A stretch of 64,000 bases of DNA from Achaetomium macrosporum (lineage: Eukaryota; Ascomycota; Sordariomycetes; Sordariales; Chaetomiaceae). The stretch covers positions 1-64,000 of the forward strand of contig MU860029.1 of the NCBI GenBank assembly GCA_033296875.1, in the 5' to 3' direction. A model generated the notes under the pieces. It saw nothing but the letters and a program-made list of their open reading frames with translations. It ran no database searches and was not told the origin of the DNA. The position numbers and the translations under genes are program-made. Positions 32,861 to 44,156 of this stretch are shown here, in pieces (the first letter of the stretch is position 1; every line of letters begins with the position of its first letter).

Positions 32861-35700
32861 ATGGCCTCGTGGGTTGGGATGCGGGCAACGGCAACGCCGT
32901 CCCAGGTCGACGCTGTCGCCCGCGCCATCCGCAGTACCCCAATCATCGACCATCATGCGCACCCCCTCCTCAAGTCGGAGGCTCTCAGCAAACACGCCCT
33001 GCTGTCCATCACCACTGAGGCAAGCGGCGATGCGATCCACTCGGCCACGACGTCGCTACCCCATCTCCGCGCTGTCCGCCAGCTGGCCTCCGCCCTGAGC
33101 TGCGGCTTCACGTGGGAGTCGGTCGTGGCCGCAATTGAAGAGAAACGTCTGACTTGCCCCGAGGACTGGACCGCCGAATGTCTGTCGGGCATCGAGAGCA
33201 TTTTGATTGACGACGGGCTGGATGGTCAGGACGACGCCAATCCTTATGCCTGGCACGACGACTATACGCGCAGCCGATGCAAGCGCATCGTGCGGATCGA
33301 GAAGGTCGCTGCTGACATCATCCATCGAATTGGCAACGCACGGCGAGGGGCTGACCTTACGAGCACTGCGTCGAGCAGCGTGTTAGGGGAGGCTTGGGAA
33401 GAATTCGAGCGCGAGTTCAAGACGCTGATCGTGACGGCAATTGATGATCCCGATGTGGTTGGGTTCAAGTCGGTGATATGCTACCGGACTGGGCTCGACA
33501 TAAGCGTGGATCATGTCGCGTACCATTTCGCTGCGAACAAAGAGTTCCAGGATATCATTGCCCAATACTCCTCCTCGGGTTTTGAGAGAGTGCAGACGAA
33601 GGGCTTGAACGACTGGCTGGTCCATTATACAGCCCAGCTCATCCGCGACAGTCCAACTGGGCAGAAGAAGCCGATCCAGTTCCATACCGGCCTGGGTGAC
33701 AACGACCTAGTCCTGCCCAAATCGTCACCATCCCATCTTCAGGACTTCATCCGGACGTACGAGACGGTTCCCATCGTGCTTCTCCACGCCGGCTATCCCT
33801 TCACTCGCGAGACCGGGTACTTGGCGTCGGTCTACGAGAACGTCTACGCTGACATTGGGGAGGTGTTCCCATGTGTGAGCCAGGATGGTCAGGAGCGGAT
33901 TCTGCGGGAGACATTGGAGCTATGCCCGTGGTCCAAGATTCTGTGGAGCACCGATGGGCACTGGTTTCCCGAGACATACCTGCTTGCCGTGACGCAGATG
34001 CGGGAAGTTTTCGAGACGGTAAGCTCTCCGTGTTGCTTTGCCGCAGACACATGGCTGATCCCCTGTACAGGTCCTGTGCGACTATGTCCGCAAAGGACAC
34101 ATGGGCTGGAGGGCCGCCATCGGCCTTGTGCGAGACGTCCTCTTCAGGAACGCCAACAAGCTGTATCACCTGGAACTCGAGTTCTCTGAGCTGGAACAAG
34201 AGACCGGCGTGGCGCCGGGCTCCTATCTCAGTGATGCCGAGATCCTTCGGGCCTTTTTGAAGAGCCAGCCGGCTCCCGACTTTGTGAGGATCTGCTGGAA
34301 CGACTTCACCGCGATACCGCGGATGCGCATGATCCCGTTCAGGAAGTTCACAACTCTCCTCAACGAAGGTAGATCGACAGACATCGGCATCACCAAGGCT
34401 GTATTCGGCTTGATTCAGAACGATTCGTTACTGCCAAGCGTATTTCCCACAGGCGAATACCGCCTCCACCCGGATTTCTCCTCCCTCAAGAAGGGCCCAG
34501 TGGAAGGCCATATCAGCATGAACGGCGAATTTCGCGAGCAGTCCGGCGCTCGGGTGGCCTTTTGCCCCCGCTCCACCCTCCAACGGGCCGTCGATTTCGG
34601 TGCCGAGAATGGTTTGTCCTTCCTCATCGGTTTCGAAATCGAGTTCGTCCTCGTCGAGCGCGTCGAGTCCAAGCCAGGCAACACGACGCGCTACTCGACC
34701 CTCACCACAGACGGCCACGCCTGGTCTGTCAGCCGCTACTTCGCCAACCCCAACATCGCAGCCCTCCTCCGCGACATGGTCTCCACGCTCGAAGACATGG
34801 GCATCTACGTCGAGCAGCTCCACGCGGAGAGCGCCACAGGCCAATTCGAGCTCGTCCTCCCGGCCTACCCGCCCGTCGAAGCAGTCGACACCCTCCTCCA
34901 CACCCGCGACGTCATGTCCGCCCTCGCAACAGCGGCCGGGTTCAGGCTCACGCTGCACCCCAAGCCCTTCGCCCACGCAACCGGCACCGCCTCGCACATG
35001 CACCTGTCCATCGCCTCGGCCAACGGCGACAAGCCGGAGGTGTACCAGCCCTTCTACGCGGGCGTCCTGGGCCACCTCCGCGCGATCCTGGCCTTCACCT
35101 ACGCCAACCCGGCCAGCTACGACCGCATGTCGGACGGCACCTGGTCCGGCGGCCGCTGGGCGACCTGGTACGTCAAATCCGTGCTGTTTATTACCCTATC
35201 AGGCTGTCTCGGGAGTCATTGTGCTCCTGAGACAGCACTTTCACTCCGGAACTGCTCCCGAGACATCCCGACTAGGGAAGAAACGGCTGACATTGTTGGT
35301 TAGGGGCACGCAGAACCGGGAGGCGGCGCTGCGCAAGATCGAGAACTCGCACTGGGAGCTGAAGTGCCTTGACGGGCTGGCCAACCCTTACTTCGCTGTC
35401 GCGGCCGTGCTCTTCGCGGGCGTGAAGGGGTTGGTGGATCGGGAGTCGCTCGTGTGGGGGGATTGCGAGATTGATCCGGCTAAGCTGACCGAGAATGATC
35501 GCAAGGAGCTCGGGGTGACGCAGATGCTGCCCGGGAGCGTGGAGGAGGGATTGGCGGCGCTGAAAGAGGATGGGGAGTTGGTTGACCTGATGGGGCCGGA
35601 GCTGGTGGAGCGGTATGTTGCCATTAAGGAGTTTGAGCTGAACTTCTTGGGGGAGATGGGAGAGGAGGAGCGGAGGCAGTGGTTGATGGAGAGGTATTGA
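32861..35700 (+). CDS. fluG: FluG-type protein (amidohydrolase plus glutamine synthetase)
   Basis: Three exons (32861-34018, 34071-35167, 35304-35700) encode 883 residues, close to Aspergillus FluG. Residues 1-390 are an amidohydrolase-2 TIM barrel with the metal motif DHHAHP (residues 30-35) and IQFHTGLGDND, VLLHAGYPF and WSTDGHWFPE at the expected strand ends. From about residue 450 a glutamine synthetase fold follows: ICWNDFTAIPRMRMIP, the metal-binding FEIEFVL (Glu575, Glu577), GQFELVL, and TASHMHLSI. In Aspergillus FluG is needed to make an extracellular signal that starts conidiation. Whether this homologue has that role is inferred. The second intron contains a strong hairpin. Confidence 0.93.
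35204..35235. repeat. Hairpin in fluG intron 2
   Basis: Arms at 35204-35215 and 35224-35235 match at 11 of 12 positions around an 8-nt loop. A further perfect complement to the left arm (CTCCCGAGAC) lies at 35255-35264, so two alternative stems are possible inside the 136-nt intron. Confidence 0.8.
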
Positions 35701-35958
35701 TGTGGCAAAGAGCTTGCTACTGATCGCCTGTTTGCGTTGCGCTCGCTCGAGTGAGCTTCTGAGATGGCCAGGGGATGAACGGATGTGTTGGCGTCGGTTC
35801 CAGTTATGACTGGCAAGAATGAAAACCATGTTAGCTACTCCGCCGAGGATGAACAATGCAATGCAACGCTTGATATGATCAAAAGAAATAGTGGAAACCC
35901 CCAAAAGTCATATATACAATAGCCGACCCAACCCACCGAACCCGTCCAACTGGTCTAC

Positions 35959-37260
35959 TCATTCATCAAAATGCCCCTTCACCCCGAGCATACCCTCGCT
36001 ATGCCCTCTCCTCCTCCGCCCCAGCGCCTCAGTCACCCAATCGCTCAACCGATACCCCCAATGCCCCGCCACCAGCACACCGCTCACCACATTGATCACC
36101 CTGAGCAGAAACACTAAGATACTGTCCCGCGTCTCGACAATGTTGAGCAGGATCGGCTCGATGTCGTACTTGACGAAGATGCCCGGGATCGTGTTCTCGG
36201 CCACCTCCTGGCTCTGCTCGGTGACGGCGTACTGGTTGGTGAAGATGGAGGTCGAGCCCAGCTCGCCCGGGTGGCCGACGCTGTAGGTCGTGGGCACGAC
36301 GGACAGGAAGTACTGGAACTTGTGGAAGTGGGCTGACGCGACGTTGACGGTTCGGTCGAGCGGGTTGACGAGGGACGGGAGGAAGGGCCCGAAGGAGAGT
36401 TCGGAGATGATGTGTGAGAAGTTGAATGCTGACTTCAGGTTAGTTGCAGTTCATGAGTGGGCGGAAGTTTAAGGGACGGCATACCCTTGTGATCCAAGTG
36501 CTCCCCCAACTCCATGTACCCGTGGCCGCGTGCCGTGATATGGAAGTCGCCCTGCACCTTATTCAGCTCCAGCGTGCCATAGATCCGACAACTGTCCGCC
36601 TCGGCGCCCCATAACCTGGGTGTCCTGCTCCACCTTGCCCTCTTTCGTCCCAACGCAACAATGTCATGGATATGCTCCTCCCCAAACCCCTCGTCATGCT
36701 CCCCGGCACCCGTATACCCTTCCCCCGTGACGACCCGGCCCTGGGCATCCCGGCCGAGCTTGTGCATGCCCTTGCCGTCGACCCAGTGCTGCCACAGCGT
36801 CGGGTCGCGCCGCAGCTTCTCGGCGGCCAGGATGCGGTCGCCTGCGGCGTCCTGGACGTTGACGTGCAGGTCGGCGCAGCGCATGCGCACGACCACGTCG
36901 AGGTTGATGTTGAGCACGTGCGAGACGCCCTTCTCGACGGCGAAGGTGTGCTGCTCCTCGCCGCGCCACCAGCGCGCGAGCTCGCTCCAGAAGAGCACGA
37001 GCGAGACCAGCGCCATGGCGACGGTCCACTTGCCGCCGCCGGCTGTGCGCGTGACGTACTGCGGTTTGGATTTGGCTGCGTGGGAGGGAAGGGGTTGTCA
37101 GTCGGTACATCCCTTTAGGTACAGACAGGTATAGAAAGAGTGGTGGGGTGTATTAGGAGGAGGGTTCCGTACGGAATGCGTCAAAGGCGCTGACGATGCT
37201 GCCCTTTGCGCCGAAGGCATCCTCGTCGAGCTCGCGCTTCTCGTCGTAGCCGTTCATCAT
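35959..37260 (-). CDS. ERV41: COPII vesicle protein ERV41 (ERGIC family)
   Basis: Three minus-strand exons (37173-37260, 36485-37075, 35959-36428) give 382 residues. The N-terminus MMNGYDEKRELDEDAFGAKG and the segment AFDAFPKSKPQYV are typical of Erv41. A first membrane segment (WTVAMALVSLVLFWSEL) is followed by a large lumenal region with the conserved INLDVVVRMRCADLHVNVQD and the ELNKVQGDFHI and FNFSHIISELSFGP blocks. A second membrane segment (ILVFLLRVINVVSGVLVAG) lies near the C-terminus. Erv41 forms a complex with Erv46 that cycles between ER and Golgi and retrieves escaped ER residents. The cytosolic tail is short and basic. Confidence 0.93.
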
Positions 37261-37884
37261 GGCGGCGGTTGCGCGACCTCAGAGAGATCACCTGTGGTCC
37301 GTTGTCTTTTTCTCGGTGGGACTCGCCCCTTGGTTGTTGCGGCCAACGCCAGCGATTTGGAGCTGGGAGCCCGCCACGGGCCGGGACTGAAGAAAGGTCG
37401 GGTCTCTCGGGGGTAAAGGAAAGGAGTGAAGGCCAATTCACATGCGCATCGCTAGTTCCTAGTCCACGCGGCAAGGCGCGGAAGATTGAATCGAATTGAA
37501 TACAGCGTCGCAAAGCAATGTCACCAAACCATCAGCAACCAACACCGGAACATCAGATGCTTGAGGACAGCTTGACCGAAAAGAATCCCGGCCTGGGCGC
37601 TGCGTACGCTAAGACCCTTGCTCAGGGGCTGCTCGCTCATTGGCCATGCTGCTCGGTGGGCTGAACCGGATGTGGATTGTCAAGCAGGGGTTCGACACAT
37701 CACTTCTTGGCAGCTTAGTTTCCATCCCGAGTCCGGGTTCCCGCTTGAATTAAAGAGCAAAACTAGAAATTCTATCCCGCAACCGAACCCCTCGACTAAT
37801 AAACACTGCTGTTCCTACTCACTACAATGACCTTTGCTCTCCATGCTTATAGTACCTGCCTACCAGATCCTTGGTACGCATGCG
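37261..37884. other. Intergenic: ERV41 promoter and 3' flank of acyltransferase gene
   Basis: A 624-bp gap between tandem minus-strand genes. No domain-bearing frame or repeat was seen. Confidence 0.5.
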
Positions 37885-39561
37885 CTACTTCCTCTTCGAC
37901 TTCAAGGTCCTGGCACTGGGTTGTTCCTTGATCTTCCTCTTATCCTTCCGGACACTCTCCAGCTTCCCAAAGTCCTTTGACTTGAGCGAGAACATCACAT
38001 CCAACGATGAAGCAATTCCAACCGGAGAGGGGTATCTCGGAGGGGTCGAGAGAATTGGGCTGTTGTCCTCCGAGCTGCCCTCCTCAGGCACCAGCACAAG
38101 GCCGTCAAATCGATGCTGACAGGCGGGGCCAGACGGAGACGGCGCCCGAGACCGCGATGTCCTCATATGGATCTCGTCCCGGACACGTCGACGCAATCCG
38201 TTGCTATTGAGATGTCTGGCGTCCTCCTGCCGCTTGCGCGCAGCCGCTTCGGCGGCGGTGTCCAAGGTAAAGTGCATCATCTGCCCCTCGCACGGGGGGC
38301 CTTTGCACGCCGAGACGGTCTTCCGCTTCGGGTTGAACATGACAAACGACACGGTCGTCTTGTTGTGACATTCTTCGTTGTGTTGGCAGATGCTCTGGGA
38401 ACCGCCATCGTGGTCCGAGAACACATCCACGATGTCCTGTCTCGACATCCGGTCGGGGACGCGTTCATCGATGAGGTACTCCATGCGGTAGAGTCGGGAC
38501 TGGCTGCTCTTTCCCTGGTATCGGTCCAGGATCTCGCGGCGGCACTGGAATGCTTCGAACGACTGGAAGTGGTTCGTGTGCACCTTGGCCTTGTTGCCGT
38601 GCCTCGCGTGGTGGGTGAAGACGTGCTGCGGGCCGAGCTCCAACGAGAAGGATCCCGACTCATCCGCAAGCAGCACATGCTTCGATGCGTGCAGCAGCAG
38701 GCTGGAGCAAGCCGCTCGGGCCTCCTGCATGTCCGAACTCTCCAGAAGATAGCGCTGGATGCACGTCACAGGAAAGTAGGAACCGCGGCCCCATTGAGGG
38801 AGGCCGTCAATGCTCGACCAGAGACAGTTGCCCGTTACCGCCAGGCCTGCCGAGTTCATGCCGCTCCCGCTGATCATGCCCGCCTCGACCACGGTAAATA
38901 TGGCTGGAAACTCCGCTTCGGGATAACGGATCTCAAGGTAAACCATGAGGTTCTGGTCCTGGATCTGCTTTGACGAGCTCCAGGAATGCGCAAGGACCGT
39001 CTCGCCGTCGACGGTCGCCTTGGCAGAGAAGAAAGCGCTGATGCTTTCATCTGCACCTGGTGGCTGCGGCGGCCGGCTCCCGCGCCGATCACGAGAAGTT
39101 GATCGATCGTCCGACTTGACTGTGTGGCCGATGGCGGTAAGGTCCTCCCAAACATTGAGGAAGACCACACGTTCCAGGGGCACGTCACTGCCCGCTGCAA
39201 TGCCTCTCATCTCATCGAATGCTATCTGCCAGTTGTCTCTCAGGGACGGGATGTAGTGCTGCTCAATCAACTCCGAGCAGACCTCCCTGACCACAACAGT
39301 TAGCCGTCCAATTTGCTCACTTGAGGTACGCTGGCCTCGATGACGGTTGTCAACTTACCATGTGGGGATGTCAGGGTCATTCATGTGTCGACGGACATTG
39401 GCCTTGATCTTGTCGGCGAATACCCTTCCGTAGGTCATGCCACGCTCCAGCGCTGGTCCTTGCAGAACGAGTCCCAGATAACTCTTGGATCGGGCATCCA
39501 AGTCGATTTCCGAGAGCCTGAGAGGCTCGTCTGTGATGCCGGAACCGTTCAGTCTGGCCAT
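37885..39561 (-). CDS. C45/acyl-CoA:6-APA acyltransferase-like protein lacking the usual Cys
   Basis: Two minus-strand exons (39359-39561 and 37885-39319) give 545 residues. The first 420 match the acyl-CoA:isopenicillin N acyltransferase (peptidase C45) fold: GMTYGRVFADKIKANV, EMRGIAAGSDVPLERVVFLNVWED, EIRYPEAEFPAIFTVVEAGMISG, GMNSAGLAVTGNCLWS and the HTNHF loop. In the family an autoproteolytic cysteine begins the beta subunit after a Gly/Glu/Asp-Cys-Thr motif. Here the aligned segment reads DESISAFFSAKATVDGE, with serines at 160 and 162 and no cysteine. A non-canonical 100-residue C-terminal extension is Ser/Pro-rich and ends in a basic Lys/Arg tail. The protein may be a Ser-dependent or inactive homologue. 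There is no biosynthetic cluster around it. Confidence 0.8.
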
Positions 39562-41752
39562 TTTGATGATGCTGGATGGGTTGTAAAGCTTAATTTGTGC
39601 TAAATCCGCAGCCGGCGGAGATTGTCTGATGGTGTTTCTGCGTAGAAGAATGAATTCAAAAAGCTTTGAATAAGCTGCTACTGATGTCGAAAGAAACTGA
39701 ACCTGCGGATTGTTTTGGAATGCCCCTCGTTGGCCGGGGCACAAACAGAGCAAACAGACCGGGAAGTCATGTTGGCTCAGCGGTAGGACCGTGACAACGG
39801 GAAGGAGGTAGTGGTCATGGCGGGAAGGAGAGGCAACGACCATCTGGCGAGACGGGAAGGACCACTCGCAGCAGTCCTGTCTTGGGAAGGAGCCAGCCCC
39901 TATCTTAACATCTGTCGTTACCTAAGTATTTCCAAACAGCCCAGACATCGAAAGGAGCGGGTCTGTGGAATGGGCTGATGACATTCCTTGATCATGGTTT
40001 CACTTCACTGCAGCCTCCTTGCCAGTTTGAGAGGAGAGATTTGTGACTCCGTGGCAGGAGCTTCGGTCAACTCGGAAGGATGTAGCCTGCTCTGGGTGAA
40101 GTACGATGCTGTGACGGGAGTAGGTCAGGTCAATGTCTGTATTACCTTACCTAAGGTTAGGAGTAGCGATCAACCACCTCACCTATCCGTCTTACAGGTA
40201 ATTCTTCCGTTAACTACCTAAGTAGACTCTCAGGTTTAGCGGATCCAATCTGGTATTATTCAATGTTCTTCCAGACCAATTCTCATCCCCATTGGAGGTT
40301 GCATGTTCATTAAACACATTGTTAACAAACGGGCTCGTGTTGGCATTACCACGGAGTGCCCTGTTTCAACAGAGGACCTACCTTTTAAGTAGGTATGTAA
40401 GATGAATGGAGTCCTACGTGTGCAGCTTCCATTGTCGACATATGCCTGCGCGAACGCCAGCCAATGCCTCACTCTATATGGGACCTGGAGGCGGATGCGA
40501 AACAAGCTGTCTGTCTCAACCAGGTATTCTGAGGAGTGGAAGGTATCACGCCTTAGTAGTGACCATGCGGTCCCCAGCTGACACTGAACTGTGCAAATCC
40601 CCATCTTCTTGACTCAAACCAGGTTTCGCCCGAGGGAGTATGGCGGCTCTGCCACCTTGGCACGAGAAGATGCCGGTGTTGCGGCACTGTGGTTCGGGCC
40701 TCGGGAAGAGCTCACGATCCATCAAACCCGATGCACGTCATCAGCCCCACGGGGTTGGGGGAGCTGAGAAAAAACTGGGCGAAACGCTACAACGACAGGA
40801 GGTTGGCAAGGAGATCAAGAACTCGTCGTCTTTATCCACAACCATCATTCTACAGTACATTACCTACCTAGTATACTTGTAAGGTTAGAGAATGTGGGTT
40901 CCAATGAGCGACCAAGTGCTCAGGTGACTCGGCAGATCTCTGGGCTACGGGATCCGGCCTCTCATCCCCGAGACTCGGTGGCAGCGGACCGGCACTAATA
41001 CAGATTTGGTGAGGTTGTACTCCGTAATTATGGCTGTGACTGTGAAGGTTGACCGCCTCCAAGGGGACGGGACGCTCGATGGCCCAAGCTCCTCAACAAA
41101 AGTGGATTCACCGCCAGTCAGAGCTGCGTGGTCGACCGGGGTCGGATTCCGCGGCGCCGTCCAGCCCTGTTCGTTGGGAATTGTCGAGATTTAAGCGACA
41201 AGGGAAGGAGTGAGAAACAGGCCGTGGTCATTGAGATGGAATCGCTAAGCTGGGATCAATTGGCGTCAATTGTCGAGGTCGAAGACGAGACGGCATTTCC
41301 TAGCATGCCGGTGAGGGGTTGGCGCGGCCTTCACAAACGATGGACGCAAGCATCGGCTCATCAAGCATGAAACCACCATCTACATACCCGCATGTACCGT
41401 GTCAAGGCTGCAGAAACGGTCGTTCAGATGCGGTATGCAACCACCTTCATTGCCCTTGACACCAATGGAATTAAGCCGGCCCACTGGGTGTCAGGGAGGT
41501 GCGGTATTCCTTAATGCACCATCCACAGGCGGAGGTCCGGATCAGCCGTCACTTATACCTGCCCTCTCCCGTTTGAGTCAGCGTAGCTCCCCTCCTTCTC
41601 CAACTCTAGACCTTTATCGTCGTCCAACCGTTCCTGACTGCGCCCGCGTGTCGCCTGACTCTGTGTGATCCCAATCCGTATCAGATTCCATCAAACCAGA
41701 CCCGTCAAGTGCTTGCAGAACCATCACCGGCATCTCGCAACACGCTATAGCC
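39562..41752. other. Long intergenic region between divergent genes
   Basis: About 2.2 kb. It contains several short ACCTAAGGTA-like palindromic stretches near 40145, 40210, 40385 and 40860 but no recognisable coding region, tRNA or transposon. It includes the promoters of the acyltransferase-like gene and the 201-residue mitochondrial gene. Confidence 0.5.
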
Positions 41753-42516
41753 ATGTCGTCGCGACTTACAGTTCCCGTCTCCAAGCTCACCCGCTCCTTC
41801 AGCAGCACGCCTGCCGCTGCCCGGCCCAGCCAGCTCCTCAACAAGGCCTCAAAAGCAGCAGCCACCACCGGCGCAAGCAGGAAACCCAGGAAAGCCGTAA
41901 CCGAGGAAACCTCGGCCGACGTAAGCCCATCACCTACCTCACTGCCTCTTGGTCAATCCCCCCATCGCTAACCTTCGCTACCTCCCATTAGCATCGCGCC
42001 CATTCAACAACGTCATCCACCCCTCACCGGCCCATCCCCTCATCCCAAACAAAACCCAGAACCATCCCCTTCATGCAGACCTTCCACCACTCCGCCCCGA
42101 AACCAGCCGCGCCCTCCTTTGTCACCATCGACCGCGCCATCCTCCCAGACCTTGCCGCCCAGGACGCGCAGTACGATCCCTACGCACACATCCGGGTGCC
42201 CCTCCTCCCGGATAACACCTCCCCTCCCGCGGGGCTGCGGGCTGCGGAGGCGGTGGACGCGCCGCTGCCGCACCCCGAGATTGTGGTCGTGGCGGCGAAC
42301 CCGGAGCAAGTCCTCCCTGCGGCGCTGACCGAGGTCGAGGGCATGGGGGTGGACGGGGTGGAGCTGGGGTTCGCGCATCTGTTGGGCAGGGAAGTGGAAG
42401 AAAGTTTTGAGATGGGCAAGGGGATGATCAGGGTGTGGAAGGGGTTGGTGGATGATGTTTTGAATAGTAGTAGTAGTGGCAACGCTGGGAATGGGGGTCC
42501 GGCTGCTGCTGCTTGA
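41753..42516 (+). CDS. Predicted mitochondrial protein of unknown function, 201 residues
   Basis: Two exons (41753-41920 and 42079-42516) give 201 residues. The N-terminus MSSRLTVPVSKLTRSFSST followed by Ala/Arg/Lys-rich sequence is a strong mitochondrial presequence. The second exon begins TFHHSAPKPAAPSFVTID and contains IRVPLLPDNTSPP, EIVVVAANPEQVLPAALTEVEGMGVDGVEL and a C-terminal helix (GMIRVWKGLVDDVL). I do not recognise a named family; the compact conserved-looking core suggests a real fungal protein. The 158-nt intron uses GTAAGC and a CAG just before ACC TTC, and an alternative acceptor near 41990 cannot be excluded. Confidence 0.68.
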
Positions 42517-42970
42517 TGGGTGGGGGGCTGATTGACTTGGCTACGACTGGACTTGGGTCTGGCATGAGGAGATAGGAGAAATTGGGTTTACCTTTCTTTA
42601 TCTAGGATGACATGATGGAATGATGTACTAACGTTGTAATCTGCGAGGAGCTTGAAAGCACTGCCCGAAGCTCAACCGTGGGCGTCACTTAGGTTGTTAT
42701 TATGGTGGCCACCAGTGGGCTTTCAAAAGCAATTTTGACTATTTAATGGAACACCTAGCCACCCCCGGGACAAACGAGGATTGACCCTTTTTACGCCTGT
42801 GATTACTCCCCGTCGAACTTTGACCTGTTGACTGTCCATCCCTCTTATCCCGGTTGGTATCTTCAGATTTTCTCGTATGCAATCCCGGCAGTTGACCGCT
42901 TTGCAACCTAGATAACTGCTTCGCCCACGATGCGCCCTCACTTGCGATTCCGATCCGTCTTTCCGCCGCC
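42517..42970. other. Intergenic between convergent genes
   Basis: A 454-bp gap between 3' ends. Nothing beyond short frames and probable 3' UTRs is visible. Confidence 0.5.
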
Positions 42971-44156
42971 CTACCTCTTCTTGACGCTCGGCCGCGGCTT
43001 GCACTCGTCCGGCTGCACGGGATGCAACATGACCTTAGTCGGGTAGTTGGCTGTGTTGCCCTGGTACCCTTTGGCCCAGTCGTAGCTGATGCTGTACGCG
43101 AAGATGCTGCCTGTCTTGTTGAACGTCGTCGAGGTGATGCTCCCGCCCACGTTCGGGTACCCCTTGAGCCGATGCTTGGCATCCTTGTCCCAGAAGTGGA
43201 ACGTGCCGTCACTACCGGCCGTGCTGAAGGTTCCGTGCTGTGGGTGGAACGAGATGTCGTTAACAGCGTAGACGTTCGTTACGTTGCCCTGGGGTTGGTC
43301 GCGGTGGCACTTGAACGAGAAGTTCATGCTGTGGCAGGCATGGTCAGCATTTGCGGGTGTCAACAGCGGAACCAGGAGGATTGGCTTACCTCGAGTCCTT
43401 GTCCTCGACGTATTGGATCGCGCAGCGGCCCTCGATGCTGCCGATGGCGAACCCCTGCGAGTCGGTGAAGCAACTGACAACCCGCGTCTGCCACTTCAGA
43501 GGGCTCTGTAGAGTCTTGTAGAACTTGGCCGGCTCCTTCAGGTTGATCACGTTGATGTACCGGTCGGCAGTGCCAACGACCAGAAGGTTGTCCCGGACGT
43601 CCATAGTGTACACCCGCTCTTGGCAGTTGACCACTCCCGCAGGCTGAGCGCTCCGGAAATCCCAGTACTTGATCGTCTTGTCCCACGAGCCTGTGACCGC
43701 CATCGGCGTGCCGTTGGCTTCGAAGTACCGTACGCAGCGGACGGGCTGGTCGTGCTGTGCTACCTGCGCCGACTGCCCGGTCGCGAGGTCAAGCACTTTG
43801 GCCTGCTTGTCGGCGCCGGCGGAGATGACCTTTTGACCGTCCTGCCAAACGGTCAGGAACTGTTTATGCTCTCATCACGGATATTCACCCACCTTGAAGA
43901 AATCCACAGAGAACACCGGGCCGTCATGCTCGATCTGCGCCTTCCCTTGGCCCTGGCCATTGCTCATAATCTCGTAGACGCGCACCTTCTTGTCCCAGCT
44001 CGCCACGGCCAAGAAGTCCTTCGGGTCTGTCGGATTTGGGTTGAAGGCGAGGTCCGAGATGCTGTCCTCGGGCGGGCTCCCGAGCTCGACATCTTTGCTG
44101 AGGTCACCGAGTGTATTGGTAGTTGCCGCCGATGTCGTTCCAAAAAGGCCCGCCAT
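42971..44156 (-). CDS. RAE1: mRNA export factor RAE1/GLE2 (WD40)
   Basis: Three minus-strand exons (43893-44156, 43390-43841, 42971-43328) give 357 residues. The start MAGLFGTTSAATTNTLGDLSKDVEL is typical for fungal Gle2/Rae1, and the seven-bladed WD40 propeller shows SISDLAFNP, VASWDKKVRVYEI, AGADKQAKVLDL, TGSWDKTIKYWDFR, GSIEGRCAIQYVEDKDS and TAGSDGTFHFWDKD. The end KPRPSVKKR is also characteristic. The protein docks on the GLEBS motif of the Nup98/Nup116 class at the nuclear pore and supports mRNA export. Introns are 51 and 61 nt. Identity is essentially certain. Confidence 0.96.

Noticed and set aside
34600..35700. 366-residue plus-strand frame in a second phase
   Set aside because: The first part is Ser/Thr/Pro-rich nonsense in the wrong frame of the fluG glutamine synthetase domain. 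Only its last 130 codons are real, and these are reached by splicing from the main frame.
38113..38973. 286-residue plus-strand frame
   Set aside because: Antisense to the C45-like gene and without domain features.
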